This document shows positions 35,101 through 46,464 of a stretch of 64,000 nucleotides of DNA, in pieces (position 1 is the first letter of the stretch; each line of letters starts with the position of its first letter). The stretch spans positions 18,885,835-18,949,834 of the forward strand of contig CM064655.1 in assembly GCA_032717465.1 (NCBI GenBank), written 5' to 3'. The notes under the pieces were generated by a model that was not told the DNA's origin, searched no databases, and worked only from the letters and a program-made list of their open reading frames with translations. Origin of the DNA: Coenobita brevimanus (taxonomy: Eukaryota > Arthropoda > Malacostraca > Decapoda > Coenobitidae). Position numbers and translations under genes: made by a program.

Positions 35101-35838
35101 CACAGCCTGTCTCACCTCTTCAGTCCACCACAATGTTCCTTGCGCCCCCCTCCGTCTTCTCTTCCTTCCACACACCACATCACATCCTTCAGATATTTCT
35201 TCTGTAAATATCCTACACACACCTTCCACGTCTCCCATCTCCTCCATTTCATATTTGCCCAATTGTTCCTCCACTTCTTTCTTATACTCTGCCTTTTTCT
35301 CATCCTCTTGTAACCTTTCCACTCTCCTTGCAACTACTCCTTCCTCTCGTCTTTCCCTTCTTCTATTCCTCCATCTTACTTGACTCCTAATTCTGGCCAC
35401 CACCAAGTAGTGGTCAGAAAGTCCACTCCCCCAACCTCTATAAGCTCTTGCATCCATTACACATCTTCGCATCCTTCCATCCACACACACATAATCAGTC
35501 ATTGCCTTCCTTTCATTCAGTTCACCACCCACCCTTCTCATCACTCGCCATGTATACCTGTGGATCATTTTATGCCTGAAGAGGGTATTGGCTATCACCA
35601 ACCCCCTCCCAGCACAAATGTCCACTAATGCACTCCCATTCTCATCTATCTCAGCAGGCACACCCCACTCACCAACTATTCCATCCACCTTCACATTCCC
35701 AACTTTACCATTCATATCACCGATCAAAAACACTCTCTCATTCCTTCCAAACTTTTCCATGCACACTTCTACATTTGTCCAGAACTCTTCTCTCACTCTT
35801 CTAGCATGATGTTGCGTTGGCACATACACACACACAAT
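32125..35838 (-). mobile_element. RTE-like LINE with endonuclease and RT (family A), split by a Tigger MITE
   Basis: The longest family A copy. On the minus strand, 34786-35835 is an APE-type endonuclease with a linker: 'VFLIGDMNGKVGNVKVDGIV', 'LVIANTLFRHKMIHRYTWRV', 'MTDYVCVDGRMRRCVMDARA' and 'GSGLSDHYLVVARI'. Then comes a degraded stretch (34520-34785), and an RT frame 32434-33519 with 'AFMDLEKTYDRVDR', 'GLKQGCVMSPWLFN' and catalytic 'LLFADDTVLLSEDKGE'. The remaining tail to 32130 is in another frame. The 3' end is (TAGA)n on the minus strand. The Tigger MITE at 33494-34518 interrupts it with a duplicated TA. The endonuclease frame is open but lacks its N-terminus. The 'NTLF...YTW' and 'SDHYLV' motifs support the RTE assignment. 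Confidence 0.86.
33494..34518 (+). mobile_element. Tigger derivative inserted in the RTE LINE, TA target duplication
   Basis: Ends 'CAGTAATCCCTGTACTGTCC' and the inverse of 'GAGTAATCCCTCCATTATTT' are flanked by TA at 33492-33493 and 34519-34520. The LINE copy at 52149-53713 shows the empty site with a single TA. An N-terminal transposase remnant remains at 33880-34113 ('VLTLEKKKEILDKVDVGW', 'LAHTTLFDIKRSRDKL') and then a stop. The DDE part is deleted; a stretch of 3' non-coding motifs follows. Confidence 0.9.
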
Positions 35839-35955
35839 CGCTCACATTTGTATTCCAACTTTCAACCCAAACAATTTTGATATTCTGGGACTAATAACTG
35901 GTTTTTGGCAAATATTTTTAGAGAGTCTGTCGGAGCGTGAATATGCCCGCGGGAC

Positions 35956-36573
35956 ATGCAAGTCAAGCCAAAACAACCCCGTGGTTTAGGGGTTAACAAG
36001 ATTGCCAGAGAGACGTATAAGCTCATGACAAACATAAGAGTGGCATTCCAATACATGGACGAGAAGATGATGAAAAAATTGATGGTGGCTCTGATCCACC
36101 TCAGGTTAGAACATGCGGCAGTGGTGTGCTCCCCACATAAAAAGAAAGATATAAACAAGATCGAGAGAATACAAAGAGCAGCATCCAAGATGGTCACCAG
36201 TCTGACAGATCTATCGTACAAGAAAAGACTAGAAAAGCTGGGTCTGCCTTCCTTAGAAGAGAGAAGAGTGAGGGGTGACATGATTGCAGTGTTCAGGGCC
36301 ATGATGGGAGTAGACATATTGACAGAAAATATCTATTTGTATGGAACTGGAGAGCAACAAGAGGACATGGAAAGAAATTGAAAAAGACAAGTTACCTGAC
36401 GAATATCAAGAAATACAGTTTTCCTTACAGATGCATTGACCTGTGGAATAGCATCCAGTCCAAGAACTTAAATGAGTTTCAAGCAAAGTTTGACCGGTTG
36501 ACACACAGAGATGGAACCCTACGAGCCAAACTCATTTCTTGTATATCACGTGTAAGTAAATACAACTAGTCAA

Positions 36574-36575
<2 letters not shown>
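35956..36575 (+). mobile_element. CR1/L2-like LINE, 3' fragment
   Basis: Encodes the C-terminal region of the polymerase: 'NIRVAFQYMDEKMMKKLMVA', 'DINKIERIQRAASKMVTSLT', 'LEKLGLPSLEERRVRGDMIA', then after a stop 'KYSFPYRCIDLWNSIQ'. It matches the copies at 54621 and 63031 but with several changes, so it is older. The 115 bp upstream (35839-35955) have no assignment. Confidence 0.85.

Positions 36576-36576
<1 letters not shown>

Positions 36577-36632
<56 letters not shown>
36577..36632. repeat. (AC)n microsatellite at a LINE 3' end
   Basis: AC dinucleotide run directly after the CR1/L2-like fragment. AC runs follow several copies of this family in the window. Confidence 0.95.
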
Positions 36633-36635
<3 letters not shown>

Positions 36636-36784
36636 ACCATTATCCAGTAACTTCATGTAGTGGTGCCTACTTCTTCCTTCATCTGTATGATTCTTTTTTC
36701 TGTGTCAGCTCTCTTCCTGTTTTTTCATCCTTTCAATCACTTTTATTATTGATGCCTCTCTTCCCCATCATGTTGCTCTACAGT

Positions 36785-37095
36785 AGGTACAGTAATAAGC
36801 TAAATGGTTTCCTGTAATCCAGGAAACCATTTACAATACAATGCTGGGAAGTAGCCATGTGACCAAATAATGGGGTGATGTGGAGGTACTTTGGTGCTTT
36901 TTTTAACTTGGAGGATACATAGATGTAGCATCCATTCAAGAACCAAACCTCCACTCTTTTCCACATTCCCTGCTGTGGCAAGGCACTGTTTGCCATAGGG
37001 GAGCATTGGTTCACTTCATGGGATGACCCTGCAGGGATTCTTGCTTGTCTGCAATTGATGGGTCTGCTCAGCCAAACAGAGTGGGATTACTCAAC
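36785..37095 (+). repeat. SINE-like repeat, partial relative of the tRNA-SINE
   Basis: 'AAATGGTTTCCTGTAATCCA' then 'GGAAACCATTT', and 'TGCTGGGAAGTAGCCATGTG', match the upstream region of the repeats at 3950-4020 and 40290-40370 in reverse orientation. The tRNA-like part is not present; a different 3' sequence follows. Nothing was recognised in 36633-36784. Confidence 0.55.
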
Positions 37096-37109
37096 AACAA
37101 CAAATTAAT

Positions 37110-37960
37110 GAACGTGTGTCCCATCATTTTTTATGCTGATGACTCAGCATTACCTACGATCACAGATAGTAATGATACCAAGAATAAAATAGGATCCATA
37201 ATGCTGATATGAAGATCTGGATGGCAAAGAGGAGATTTATACTGAATAAGGGCAAAGCAGAAATCATCAGCATTTGAGGAAACAGAAGAGATGGCAATGC
37301 TGATAATTCCTTAATAATTGGCGAGTCAGAGCTTCATTCATTAACTTCTGCCCAAAATTTGGTTGTATATTTAATTCAGAGTTACATTACAAAAAACATA
37401 GTAACCAAGCTGTCAGAGGTTGTAACCTATGCATCAGAATCCAGTACTCTGTAAAGCTGTTTCTGAATGGATCCTGCCACTTAACATTAATCCATATACT
37501 GTTTTATTGTGTGTGTGTTACTTACTGTAATTTGTTATGGATTGGTCTTCCAAATAATTTACTAAAGAAGGTTCAGTCAGTACTGAATAGGACAGCAAGG
37601 CTTGCCTTTGGCCTTTCCCCAAGAGTTCCAACTACCTTGTCTTCAGTTGATTTTGCACTAGTCAGGAAAGGTTAGAACAGAAATGAAACTTTCTTTTACT
37701 TCTAAAGATCTTAAGTTTGGTGAACTGAGGTATCTTGCTGAAATGTTAAGACTTCCATCATGACACCCAGGTGTGATATTACAGAGTGATGATGATTCTT
37801 TGTACCTTGATGAAGCTGGAACTGTACATTAGTCATATACTGTGATTGCTCCTGCTCTTATACTGCCCCGTGGGTATATAAATTACCATCATCCTTGTGG
37901 CAGTTGATTTCTGTTGAATCTTCAGAGAGGCAGCTCAAAACCTTTTTCTTTTCAAGTAAT
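37110..37960 (+). mobile_element. Strongly decayed LINE reverse transcriptase
   Basis: A YADD box survives in 'IIFYADDSALPTITDSND', followed by 'DMKIWMAKRRFILNKGKAEI' and, after many stops and shifts, 'LPNNLLKKVQSVLNRTARLA' and 'FGLSPRVPTTLSS'. The order fits a Jockey/CR1-like polymerase C-terminal half. It is older than the other LINEs in the window. Confidence 0.65.
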
Positions 37961-38040
37961 TACAGTCTGGAGAGAGGTGTTGTGATGCATGATTATAGGG
38001 ATTACAGTAATTGCTGCCACTCCTCCATCCATCCATCATC

Positions 38041-38657
38041 TATAGTCGGGACAGCGAGAGGTGGCGGAGAAGCCCGTCCCACTCTCTTCCCAATGGAATG
38101 CCTGTGATTGGTGGATGGTGGGATGGGAGGTGTGTGGGTGAGGTTAGGAGTCCATTTGATGACCAGTACAGGTGTATCGTCTAATGTGGAAAGACTTCTT
38201 CACTTGTCTGGTGCTACTCTCTCTCTCTCTCTCTCTCTCTCACTCACTTTGTATGTATATATGTATGTATGTACTTTTTTTCTTAAAATTTGTTGTTTCC
38301 ATTATATTTTCTAATCCCTTTTTTCATGGCATTGAAATACAAAGGAAAATATTATATTTATCAAAATGTACTTATACCAGTATCTCTTTATATGGCACAT
38401 TAAGTCATGCGTGATTCATCGCCTTATTTAATAACCTGTACCTGCCTCCCCCCTTCAACCAGTCTCTGTCTGTCTGTCTGTCTGCTCTCTCTCTCTCTCT
38501 GTCGAGCGAAAAAAGGAAACATAAGACGGGTATTGATAAAGAATCTGATATAGATAAGTTTCATAATACATAAGGGAGAGGGAAGCCAAAATCGAAGGTA
38601 GCCAAGAGTGTGTGTGACCTGAGGAGGGAGGCTAATTCTCAAGGGACAAGATAATCT

Positions 38658-38695
<38 letters not shown>

Positions 38696-38940
38696 TCACC
38701 GGGTCGGGTCGGTCAGGATCACTTGATGGTCGTGATCGTCAGCTTTTACCCTTCCGGAAGGGAGCTGAAAGCTCATATAGTCCGATCTAAGGGCAAGGCT
38801 GTGACCTTCACACACGCACACACCCGTCCCCTTGCTCAAGGGGGACAGTAACCACCCACTTTGTCAGTGAAACTTTTCGCAACCTGAGCGAGGCGCGAAC
38901 TCCCGTCCACCAGTTGGCAAGCGAGAACGTTACCACTGCA

Positions 38941-38992
<52 letters not shown>

Positions 38993-40088
38993 ATACTCCA
39001 GGACTTGTACACTCTGCTCCACGTCAAAAAAGTCATTACCAGTATATGCTATCTCTCCACTTCCACTGTTCTTTCACTCAATTTTTATTTTCCCCCAGTT
39101 TTTCACTCCATTCAGTGTCTCTTAAACGTAATGTACCAGCGTACAGTGCATCATTCCTTTCGTTCCATCATCTCCCAACACTCCTCCCTTTCTGTCTGTC
39201 TGTCTGTCTCCCTTCGGCCCTCCCATGAACATCCCCAGGGATGTGAGCTTATAGCCTGAGGGAATGTTTGCCTTTTGTTTCCTCAGTATTTTGCACCATG
39301 GCTCTTCACCTTACCTTCCAGCCGCTTTGTCTGCTTGTTCGATGGAATGCTTTGCTTTTGGCTTGGGGTGTATATTGTATGTCCTTTCTAATGCTTTGCT
39401 TCTAAAATATTAACTTAGCATACCGGCGTACAGTACACTCGGTCAAAAAAAAAAAAAAATTGACACGGACAAACAATGTTTTCACAATGAGCGATGCTCC
39501 TGTTCGTGTTGGTTTAAGCCAGTTTATTCTGAATGAAAATTTCCCAGCCATATGGAACATAAATCCTTCTTTATGGTTTGTTGAGAAAAATAGTTGAGAT
39601 TCACAAGCATGAGAATTTTACTGAAGAATAACTTCAAAAGTTTTGTCCACTGTTAAAGTGACAAGACAAAGCTTACAAACATTATTTTATGATTGTGTAC
39701 ACTCATTGCACACTCATTCTTAACTCTCTCTCTCTCTCTCTCCCTGATTTTGGTTTATAATGAGTACTATACTGTCCTTTCTAATGTTTTACCTGTTATA
39801 TATTTTTACTAGTCTTTCATATTTAGAATATCAACATGCACACCTGTATGTATTGTAATATACCATAGGTAATATTATATGTACGCATATTAGTTGTTGT
39901 AACCAATAAATATGGCTTCGAAAAATGGCGATCAATTTGGTGACAGTACTAGAGGGACATAAGCGCTGTCACACCACCCCATTCTGCTCACCTCCGTAGA
40001 CCAATCAGGGATGAGAGAAGGAAAGCCTTTTCCTCACTCCTCCCTGAGGGAGGCACTTCTCCGCCACCTCTCGCTGTCGCGAGTATAG
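38041..40088. mobile_element. 2-kb DNA element with ~130-bp inverted ends
   Basis: The left end 'TAGTCGGGACAGCGAGAGGT' and the right end (inverse of 'TACTCGCGACAGCGAGAGGT') match and continue through GGCGGAGAAG and a 'CTGATTGGT'-type block. TA lies outside both. No transposase was seen. It carries (TC)n at 38219-38241, (GT)n at 38657-38692 and 38946-38990, a tRNA-Gly-type SINE, and an unassigned 39000-39950 stretch with A-runs. It seems to have inserted into the 3' tail of a tRNA-SINE. Confidence 0.65.
38693..38946 (-). repeat. tRNA-Gly-type SINE between two GT microsatellites
   Basis: On the minus strand, 38891-38945 resembles tRNA-Gly: 'GCTGGTGCAGTGGTAACGTT' holds the A box, 'TCTCGCTTGCCA' matches the anticodon arm, and 'GGGAGTTCGCGCC' is a B-box relative. 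The 3' part extends to (AC)n near 38692. The acceptor stem is not paired and the B box is diverged, so it is a retroposed relative and not a working tRNA gene. Confidence 0.7.
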
Positions 40089-40091
40089 TCT

Positions 40092-40505
40092 AATGTTACC
40101 CCATGAGGAGCGTAGGAGACCGTGGCTAGGCAAGTTGGGCCTGACATTTAAGATGAGACTGAGCAGCCTCACTCATCCCTGAGTGGCATTACATGAGCCA
40201 TAAATCCTAACCACCCCATGGATATGAACCTACACATGCTCAGTTTGATTGGAGCGCCTTAATTACCCACTAAACCACCAGGCACCACAATTAGGTTATA
40301 TGGTTACTACCCAGCAACACAGTAAATGGTTTCCTGGTGTACAGGAAACCATTTGGCTTGTCATGCAGTGTAAGAGTCACCCATTGGCAGAAGAAAGAGG
40401 AAAGACCAAAGGATTGGAAAGGAAGACAGAAGAGGGAGTGTAAAGTCACCTGTAGACAGAAGGGAGAGGAAAGAATGAAAAAAAGAAAAACAGAAGTGGA
40501 AGTAA
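40092..40505 (-). repeat. tRNA-like SINE repeat, copy 2
   Basis: Same organisation as at 3720-4215. On the minus strand the A-box-like 'TGGTTTAGTGGG' and B-box-like 'GGTTCATATCC' lie at 40214-40286, with the purine-rich upstream segment to ~40500. The (TCCA)n tail expected at its 3' end is found 2 kb away at 38018-38040, on the other side of the inverted-repeat element. A poly-T run follows at 40611-40628, and an AT run at 40681-40733. Confidence 0.65.
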
Positions 40506-40690
40506 GCAGGGATGGCCCAACCGGGGGGGTTGGGGCGGTCACCCCCCCAATGTGTGTTCTGAGTTAGCCAAAAAATTACTGAGTTGGTCAGTAATGGATA
40601 GCGGAGACTTTTTTTTTTTTTTTTTTTTCCCATAAAAGAAGAGGTTTTCAAGAGGACAAAATATTATTTATTTTTCTTTATATATATACA

Positions 40691-40733
<43 letters not shown>

Positions 40734-40736
<3 letters not shown>

Positions 40737-42137
40737 TGCTCGACAAAAGTATTGCGCGCCTATGTCAAGGTGCACAATACTTTTGGCGAAAAAAGAATCA
40801 CCCTTTTTTGGAGAAAAAATTTAGCCAGAAGTTTTGGGCGCTAACATGACGTCATGGCAGCCTGAGGCCTTACTGCGTGCTGGTTGGCTGATGCCTCAGT
40901 TGCCTGCGGGCTGCATGAGAGAGGGATACCTGGCTGCTCCTCCTTCTCTTGTTGCGCCGTTTTTTACCTAGTGAACCGCAGTGTTTTGGTTTTCGCTACT
41001 TTAATATGGCCCCCTACTCGTGAATTGTCTAGTGAAATAATATCACAGATCATTGCTCTAAAGGAGGCAGGCCACCCCATGAAGGAAATTAGTGATTTGG
41101 TTGGTGTGGCTCAGTCGACAGTGCAGAGGTGGTGTGCCCGTTACCGAGTGGAAAATAGTGGTGATGTTCCTACAAAGAAACCACAGTCTGGTAGGCCCAG
41201 GAAAACTTCCCCGAGGTCTGTTAATGTGCTAAAATGTGCAGTGGAGTCTAATCCTCGTGTGACTGCAAGGAGAATTAAGGAGGGCAACCTGGAAGTGTTT
41301 GGCAAGGTTTCAGTGTGTGCTGTTTCTCGAAGAGTCAATGAACTTGGTTACACAAGCCACAGGCCTGTGAGAAAGCCTCTTCTTACACGTAACCAGCGAC
41401 TTCGTAGGCTAGCCTTTGCTAACAAGTACCTTACCTGGGGTGAGGACCAATGGTTGTCAGGGTTGTGGTCTGATGAGGCAACGTTTACCTTTACCTGTAA
41501 TCGAGGAGCGCGAGTGTACCGGCGCAGAGGTAGTGACCCGCTTGACCCCCGTTACGTGGAGAGCACAGTTAAACACCCTGATTCACTAATGGTATGGGGT
41601 TGTTTCTCTGGTAAGGATTTTGGGAAGCTTCTTGTGCTTCCCAGGAACTGCAGAGTGAATCAGGATGTTTACCTGGAGCTGCTTTGTGATTATTTACCTG
41701 AGTCCTTCGAGCTCACAGGTGCACGAGTGTTTCAGCAGGACAGTGCACCTGCTCATAAAGCCAAATCTGTCACTAGCTGGCTTTGTGACTGCGGGGTCTC
41801 CTTCATGAAAGACTGGCCAGGCAATAGCCCAGACCTCAGCCCGATAGAAAACCTCTGGTTCCTCGTACAGAAGAATCTCCAAGGTAAGGACGTGATCTCT
41901 CTGCCTAAGCTGGAAGCACCCATTCGTGAGTCCTAGGCAAGCACAGTATATCACCCCAGCACCTGAGGAACCTTGCCCTTTCACTTCCACAATGTCTCAG
42001 GTCCGTGAAGAGGCGCAAAGGAAACCCTACCAAGCATGAAAGGTAATTATAATGGATTATTTACATGTTTTTTCCATAGTTGAAAGGTTTGTTTTGTTGG
42101 GGGGGGCACAGGGCGCGCAATAATTTGTCGAGCACTG
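40734..42137 (+). mobile_element. Tc1-like DD35E transposon, divergent copy 3
   Basis: Inverted ends 'CAGTGCTCGACAAAAGTATT' and the inverse of 'CAGTGCTCGACAAATTATTG', flanked by AT repeats. It is related to the 17.4-kb and 19.5-kb copies but clearly diverged in ends and protein, so it belongs to a sister subfamily. Confidence 0.9.
41008..42040 (+). pseudogene. Tc1-like transposase, broken at both ends
   Basis: The expected start ATGGCCCCC is put out of frame by one extra base, so the long frame enters from upstream as 'PPTRELSSEIISQIIALKEA'. It runs open through HTH1, 'KKPQSGRPRKTSP', HTH2 and the DDE core ('LWSDEATFTF', 'VFQQDSAPAHKAKSV', 'PDLSPIENLWFLVQ'). It stops early at 41936, where a tryptophan codon equivalent became TAG; the last ~35 residues ('LRNLALSLPQCLRSVKR') follow after a further shift. 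The D-to-E spacing is again 35. The frame is otherwise well preserved, so it decayed slowly or was recently active. Confidence 0.87.
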
Positions 42138-43515
42138 TATATATATTTTCGAGTCAATTCTTAATAGAAAAATTTTAAGACATCTTTCCTATCACAACCT
42201 TCTTTCCGATCGTCAGTATGGGTTCCGTCAGGGACGCTCCACTGGCGATCTTCTCACCTACCTTTCAGACTCCTGGTCATCCTCCTTTCGGGACTTTGAC
42301 AAAAGCTTTGCCATTGCACTTGACATCTCAAAGGCTTTCGATCGAGTCTGGCATAAATCTTTAATTTCCAGACTGCTCTTTTACGGTTTCTATCCTTCTA
42401 TCTGTGCCTTCATCGCTAGCTTCATTTCTGGTCGTTCTATAGCTGCTGTTGTAGACGGCCATCGTTCTTCTCCTAGATCTATCAACAGTGGTGTTCCTCA
42501 GGGCTCTGTCCTATCACCAACTCTCTTCCTTTTATTCATCAATGATCTTCTAAGCTGTACATCTAACCCTATCCACTCATACGCTGATGACTCCACCCTT
42601 CACCTTTCCATTCGGTTCCCGCAACGCCCATCTCAACAGGTACTTCAACAGACAAGGAATGAGGTAATGGCACACCTAATGTCTGACTTGGCTTGTATCT
42701 CTGACTGGGGTAAAAATAATATGGTTGTCTTTAATGCATCTAAGACTCAGTTCTTACACCTATCAACCCGACAAAATCTTCCACAGGTATACCCGCTAAT
42801 GTTTAATAATATTCAGCTTAATCCTGCATCATCCTTGAACATGCTTGGGGTTTCATTTACTCGGGACTTATCTTGGAAAGATCATTTTACATCTCTTGTA
42901 AAATCTGCTTCCAAGAGATTGGGTGTGCTAAGCCGACTCTGCTCTTTCTTTACCCCTGCACAATTGTTGACTCTATGCAGGGGTTTTATCCGCCCCTGTG
43001 TGGAGTACAATTCTCATGTGTGGGGAGGCTCCCCACATACAGCTCTTCTCAATAGGGTGGAGTCAAAGGCTTTTCGTCTCATCAACTCTCCTCCTCTTAC
43101 TGACTCCCTTGAACCTCTGTCTTTTCGCCGCACTGTGGCATCTTTATCTCTTTTCTATCGCTACTTTAATGGTCACTGCTCCTCTGAACTGTCTGCTTGC
43201 ATTCCTCCACCTCTACGACGGGCGCGTAGCACCCGTCTGGCAGCAAACTCTCATCCCTTTTCTGTCTAACTCTCTAATGCAAGAGTTAACCGTTACTCCC
43301 AGTCTTTCATTTATGCAACAGGTCAGCTCTGGAACTGTCTCCCTCTGCCTGTATTTCCTGCTGCCCATGATCTCCAGTCTTTCAAACGCAGTGTGTCCAG
43401 GCATCTCAAAATGATCGGATCTTGAATTTGGCTCTCTATTGTATTTTGTTTTTCTCTTTGAGGGAACTGTTACTGCGGGCTCATGGCCTTTGGTTCCTTC
43501 TTCCTCGCATAAAAA
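42138..43515 (+). mobile_element. LINE B, 5'-truncated copy with open RT frame
   Basis: Starts within the RT domain right after the Tc1 end. The frame reads without a stop from ~42150 to 43269: 'DRQYGFRQGRSTGDLLTYLS', 'LDISKAFDRVWHKSLISRLL', 'INSGVPQGSVLSPTLFLLFI', catalytic 'SYADDSTLHLS', then 'SLNMLGVSFTRDLSWKDHFT', 'GFIRPCVEYNSHVWGGSPHT' and 'RARSTRLAANSHPFSV'. A shift at 43268 precedes the final 'LWNCLPLPVFPAAHDLQSFK' part. The 3' end is 'CTTCTTCCTCGCATAAAAAA'. It is much better preserved than the 20.9-kb copy. The endonuclease is absent. Confidence 0.87.
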
Positions 43516-43736
43516 ATGTATATATATATATATATATATACAGTATATACAGTAATCTCTCCAATATCCGATGTAATAGAGCCAAAGGCATGTCCGGATA
43601 GTGATCCTGTCCGGATATTGGGCCCCAGCCTCCTGAAATTGTACTTATGGACCCTAACTCAGAAAAACACCTATACAACTCCCTCTGGACATGCATAGCA
43701 CCTATTTAAGACCCAAATCACACCAATAAGGGACAT

Positions 43737-43865
43737 CTATCTATCTATCTATTGCCAGACGCCATAATCCCGTAAGGGGTGGCCAGTTGACTTTTGAGTT
43801 ATTTGTTTTATGGGGAGGGGCACTAACCCTCCACCAACCCACTGGCTGACACGTAGGGAGCACAT
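43737..43865 (-). repeat. 3' half of a 5S-SINE inserted in Tigger
   Basis: On the minus strand 'CCCTACGTGTCAGCCAGTGG', 'GGTTAGTGCCCCTCCCC' and the end 'GGCGTCTGGCAATAGATAG' match the post-5S body and 3' tail of the SINEs at 50932 and 56232. The related Tigger copy at 3221 is continuous across this position, so this is an insertion. The 5S head is missing. Confidence 0.75.
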
Positions 43866-44564
43866 ATGAGTTGGTTAAAAGACTGAAATAAATGCAAAAG
43901 AACCATAAAATGAGGTTTTAGAGGTAGGTTTATACAGTATTACATTCTGGGTACTTACAACAAGTCCCGGGCTCCTGGACTGGTATTTATGGACCCTAAC
44001 CTAGCCTAACTCAGCAAAACACCTCCCTACTGTACATGCATAGCACCTAAGACACTATTCACACCAATAAGGGACATAAAAGAGTGAAATGAGGTGTTAG
44101 AGGTAAGTATGGAAAATACGGTACAGTACAATATGAAACATTCTGGGTACTTACAGCAAGTCCTTGGCCATCTCGATGAATGACCCGCCTCTTCTCAGAC
44201 TCTAACAGTAAGAAGGAGTTCCTGAAGCACTTGCAGTACACTGTTCATGAAGTCTTGCACAGAACTTAGTCATTTGCACTCAGAATTCCATTCTCTTAAC
44301 ACTGCGCACTCATGTCTTACTTGCGCTCCATTGTCCCTTAGTGAAGTAAGTGTTGCACTCTGCACTTTAAGTCTTTCCACTCATAAAACCATTTTCTAAA
44401 CAAAACACACTCTAGTTAATTTATGTTACATTGACAGTCCATTAAATCTTTGTCTTTTCACTCAGAACTCAAATTCCTTAACACTATGCACTGTTTTTTT
44501 TTTTTTTTTTTCACTGCACAATACTGTAAATTCCCTTGTGGTCTAGTGGAGAAGTTCTTGGCGT

Positions 44565-46464
44565 CTAATCACTGTCAGAGTCTGAGAGTAGCACATGTAG
44601 GTGACCTAGGGGTGCGTCGCTGGGTCGTGGTGATGGCATACCCACTGCAGACGACTCTGAAGAGAGGCGCAAACTCACGTCGAGTGGTGACTCCACTGTG
44701 CCTGATGTGCTGGGCTGTGGCTCGGAGCATGAGGGCCTGTTTTGGGGAGGCAGTGGAGGGGAGCCAGGGTTGGGCACAGCAGGGGTCACGAGCCTGAAAA
44801 AGCTGTCAATGGTTGATTGACGCAAGGAACGACGATTTTGACGTTTAAAGATGCGCTGCCTGAAAGCGCATACTTCCTCCACAAGTCCCAAGGGCTCTAT
44901 CTCCCTGTCACAGTCCGGGTGCTCCAGGTAGTCTAGAACGAACTCTAGGTGTTCCCGGAGTGCGCTCAGCTTGGGGATGGCTGGAGTAGTGTCACGCTGA
45001 GAGGAGTCCACATCATCATCGCCATCCTCATCAGAATCTTCAGTCTGGGTACTGACACCTGCAACTGAAGATGCAATCTCGATATCAGACAATGTCTGAT
45101 ACCCATGATCGCCCTCGTTGTCATCCAACCACTCACGCACTTCGTCCATATCAACATCGTCCCTATGTGCACGGACGTGCATAAAAGTCATCCACGTCAA
45201 AACCTAGGAAATCGTGCTCCACATCCGTTCCGAGAAGCAGATGAGACCAACCGTTTTGTAGAGTCTTGACAGGGATTTCCTTCCATGCACTGGCCCAGTT
45301 GTAGATTGCAGACTTGATGTTGTAGAGGCGAAGGTTTTCCAAAGTTTGCTGGCCTCGTGTGTCCCATCCCTCCCTGCGCTCGTCCTCGTCCTCGAGAACA
45401 ACCATCACCTCGTCCAGGAACTTCTGGCGGTACAGCCTCTTCGTTGCCATGATCACTCCTTGGTCCATTGGTTGGATGAGAGCAGTAGTATCAGGTGGCA
45501 AAAACATGCACCTAATGCGCCCATTCTCAGCCACCAACTCCTTGTCGCACAGGTGGGCAGGTGCATTGTCGAGGAGAAGGAGGGGCTTTATGGGGTTGCG
45601 TGGGATTCCCAGTTTCTCCGTCTGGTAATGGATGACCTCCTTGACGAAATGGCGGTGGAACCAGTCTTTGAAGATCTGGGCTGTGAACCATGCCTTCAAG
45701 GAATGGTACCAGATGACAGGAAGGACATTCATCACCCCACGAAGACACCGAGGCTGCTTTGCACGGCCAACAATAATGGGCTTGAGCCGGTGCATGCCGT
45801 TAGCATTGGCGCAACACAAAGCAGATATCCGTTGCTTGCAGAGCTTGTGGCCAGGTACATGCTTCTCCGTCTCCTCGGCTAGAGTGTTCGTAGGCAATGA
45901 GTGATAGAATAAGCCAGTTTCGTCAGTGTTGTAGACTTGACCGAGAGTTAGGCCCTCCCTGTCGATTAAGCACTTCACTTTGTGCCAAAACTCGTCTACT
46001 CCATCCTTGTTGGCGTCCAAAGCTTTGCCATGAGACTTACGGTTAGTAAGGCCATGTCATAACCTGAACGTAAAGAGCCAACCTTCGGATGCCTTAAAGT
46101 CTTGGGCGTCTTGAAGCCTTGCGAACTTCTCAGCAGCAGCCTTCAGCTCCGTGCCATGCACCATCACACCAGCAGCACGTTGCTGTCGATACCAAATCAA
46201 CGTGGAGCAGTCGACTTCTGCATACTTGGGAGTATACATCACCTTCCTCTCCGTGTTGCATTTGGTTTTCGACGAGAAGTCAGCCGTGTACTGCATGAGT
46301 TTGTCACGGGATCTCTTGGTATCAAACAAAGTAGATCGGGCCAGGTTGAATTCACGGAGGATGCGTGAGGTAGACCATCCCGCATGCACCTTGTCCAATA
46401 TCTCCCTCTTCTTCTCCAGTGTCAAAATCACTCTCTTCCTCTTCTCAGGCGGCGGGGCCATCAT
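44565..46464 (-). pseudogene. Tigger-like transposase, one in-frame TGA and one frameshift
   Basis: Starts MMAPPPEKRKRVILTLEKKR. Residues ~1-130 form the CENP-B-type double HTH ('LARSTLFDTKRSRDKLMQYT', 'DFKASEGWLFTFRL'). A TGA at 46057-46059 follows, after which the same frame continues with 'HGLTNRKSHGKALDANKDG'. The DDE core has 'VYNTDETGLFYHSLPTN', 'LLLLDNAPAHLCDKE' and 'TTALIQPMDQGVIMATKRLY'. A one-base shift near 45170 separates the acidic C-terminal region (44565-45200), which contains QSTIDSFF (44796-44819) and a final SDSDSD stretch. Only these two lesions are visible, so the parent was active fairly recently. An upstream in-frame ATG at 46647 adds hydrophobic residues and is not preferred. 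Confidence 0.9.

Noticed and set aside
34786..35835. Host gene for an endonuclease-like protein ('craniofacial development protein 2-like')
   Set aside because: Such database names usually mark RTE endonucleases; here it lies directly upstream of the RT on the same strand and lacks introns and an N-terminus.
38891..38945. Functional tRNA-Gly gene
   Set aside because: The acceptor stem does not pair, the B box is diverged, and the sequence continues into a SINE 3' region.
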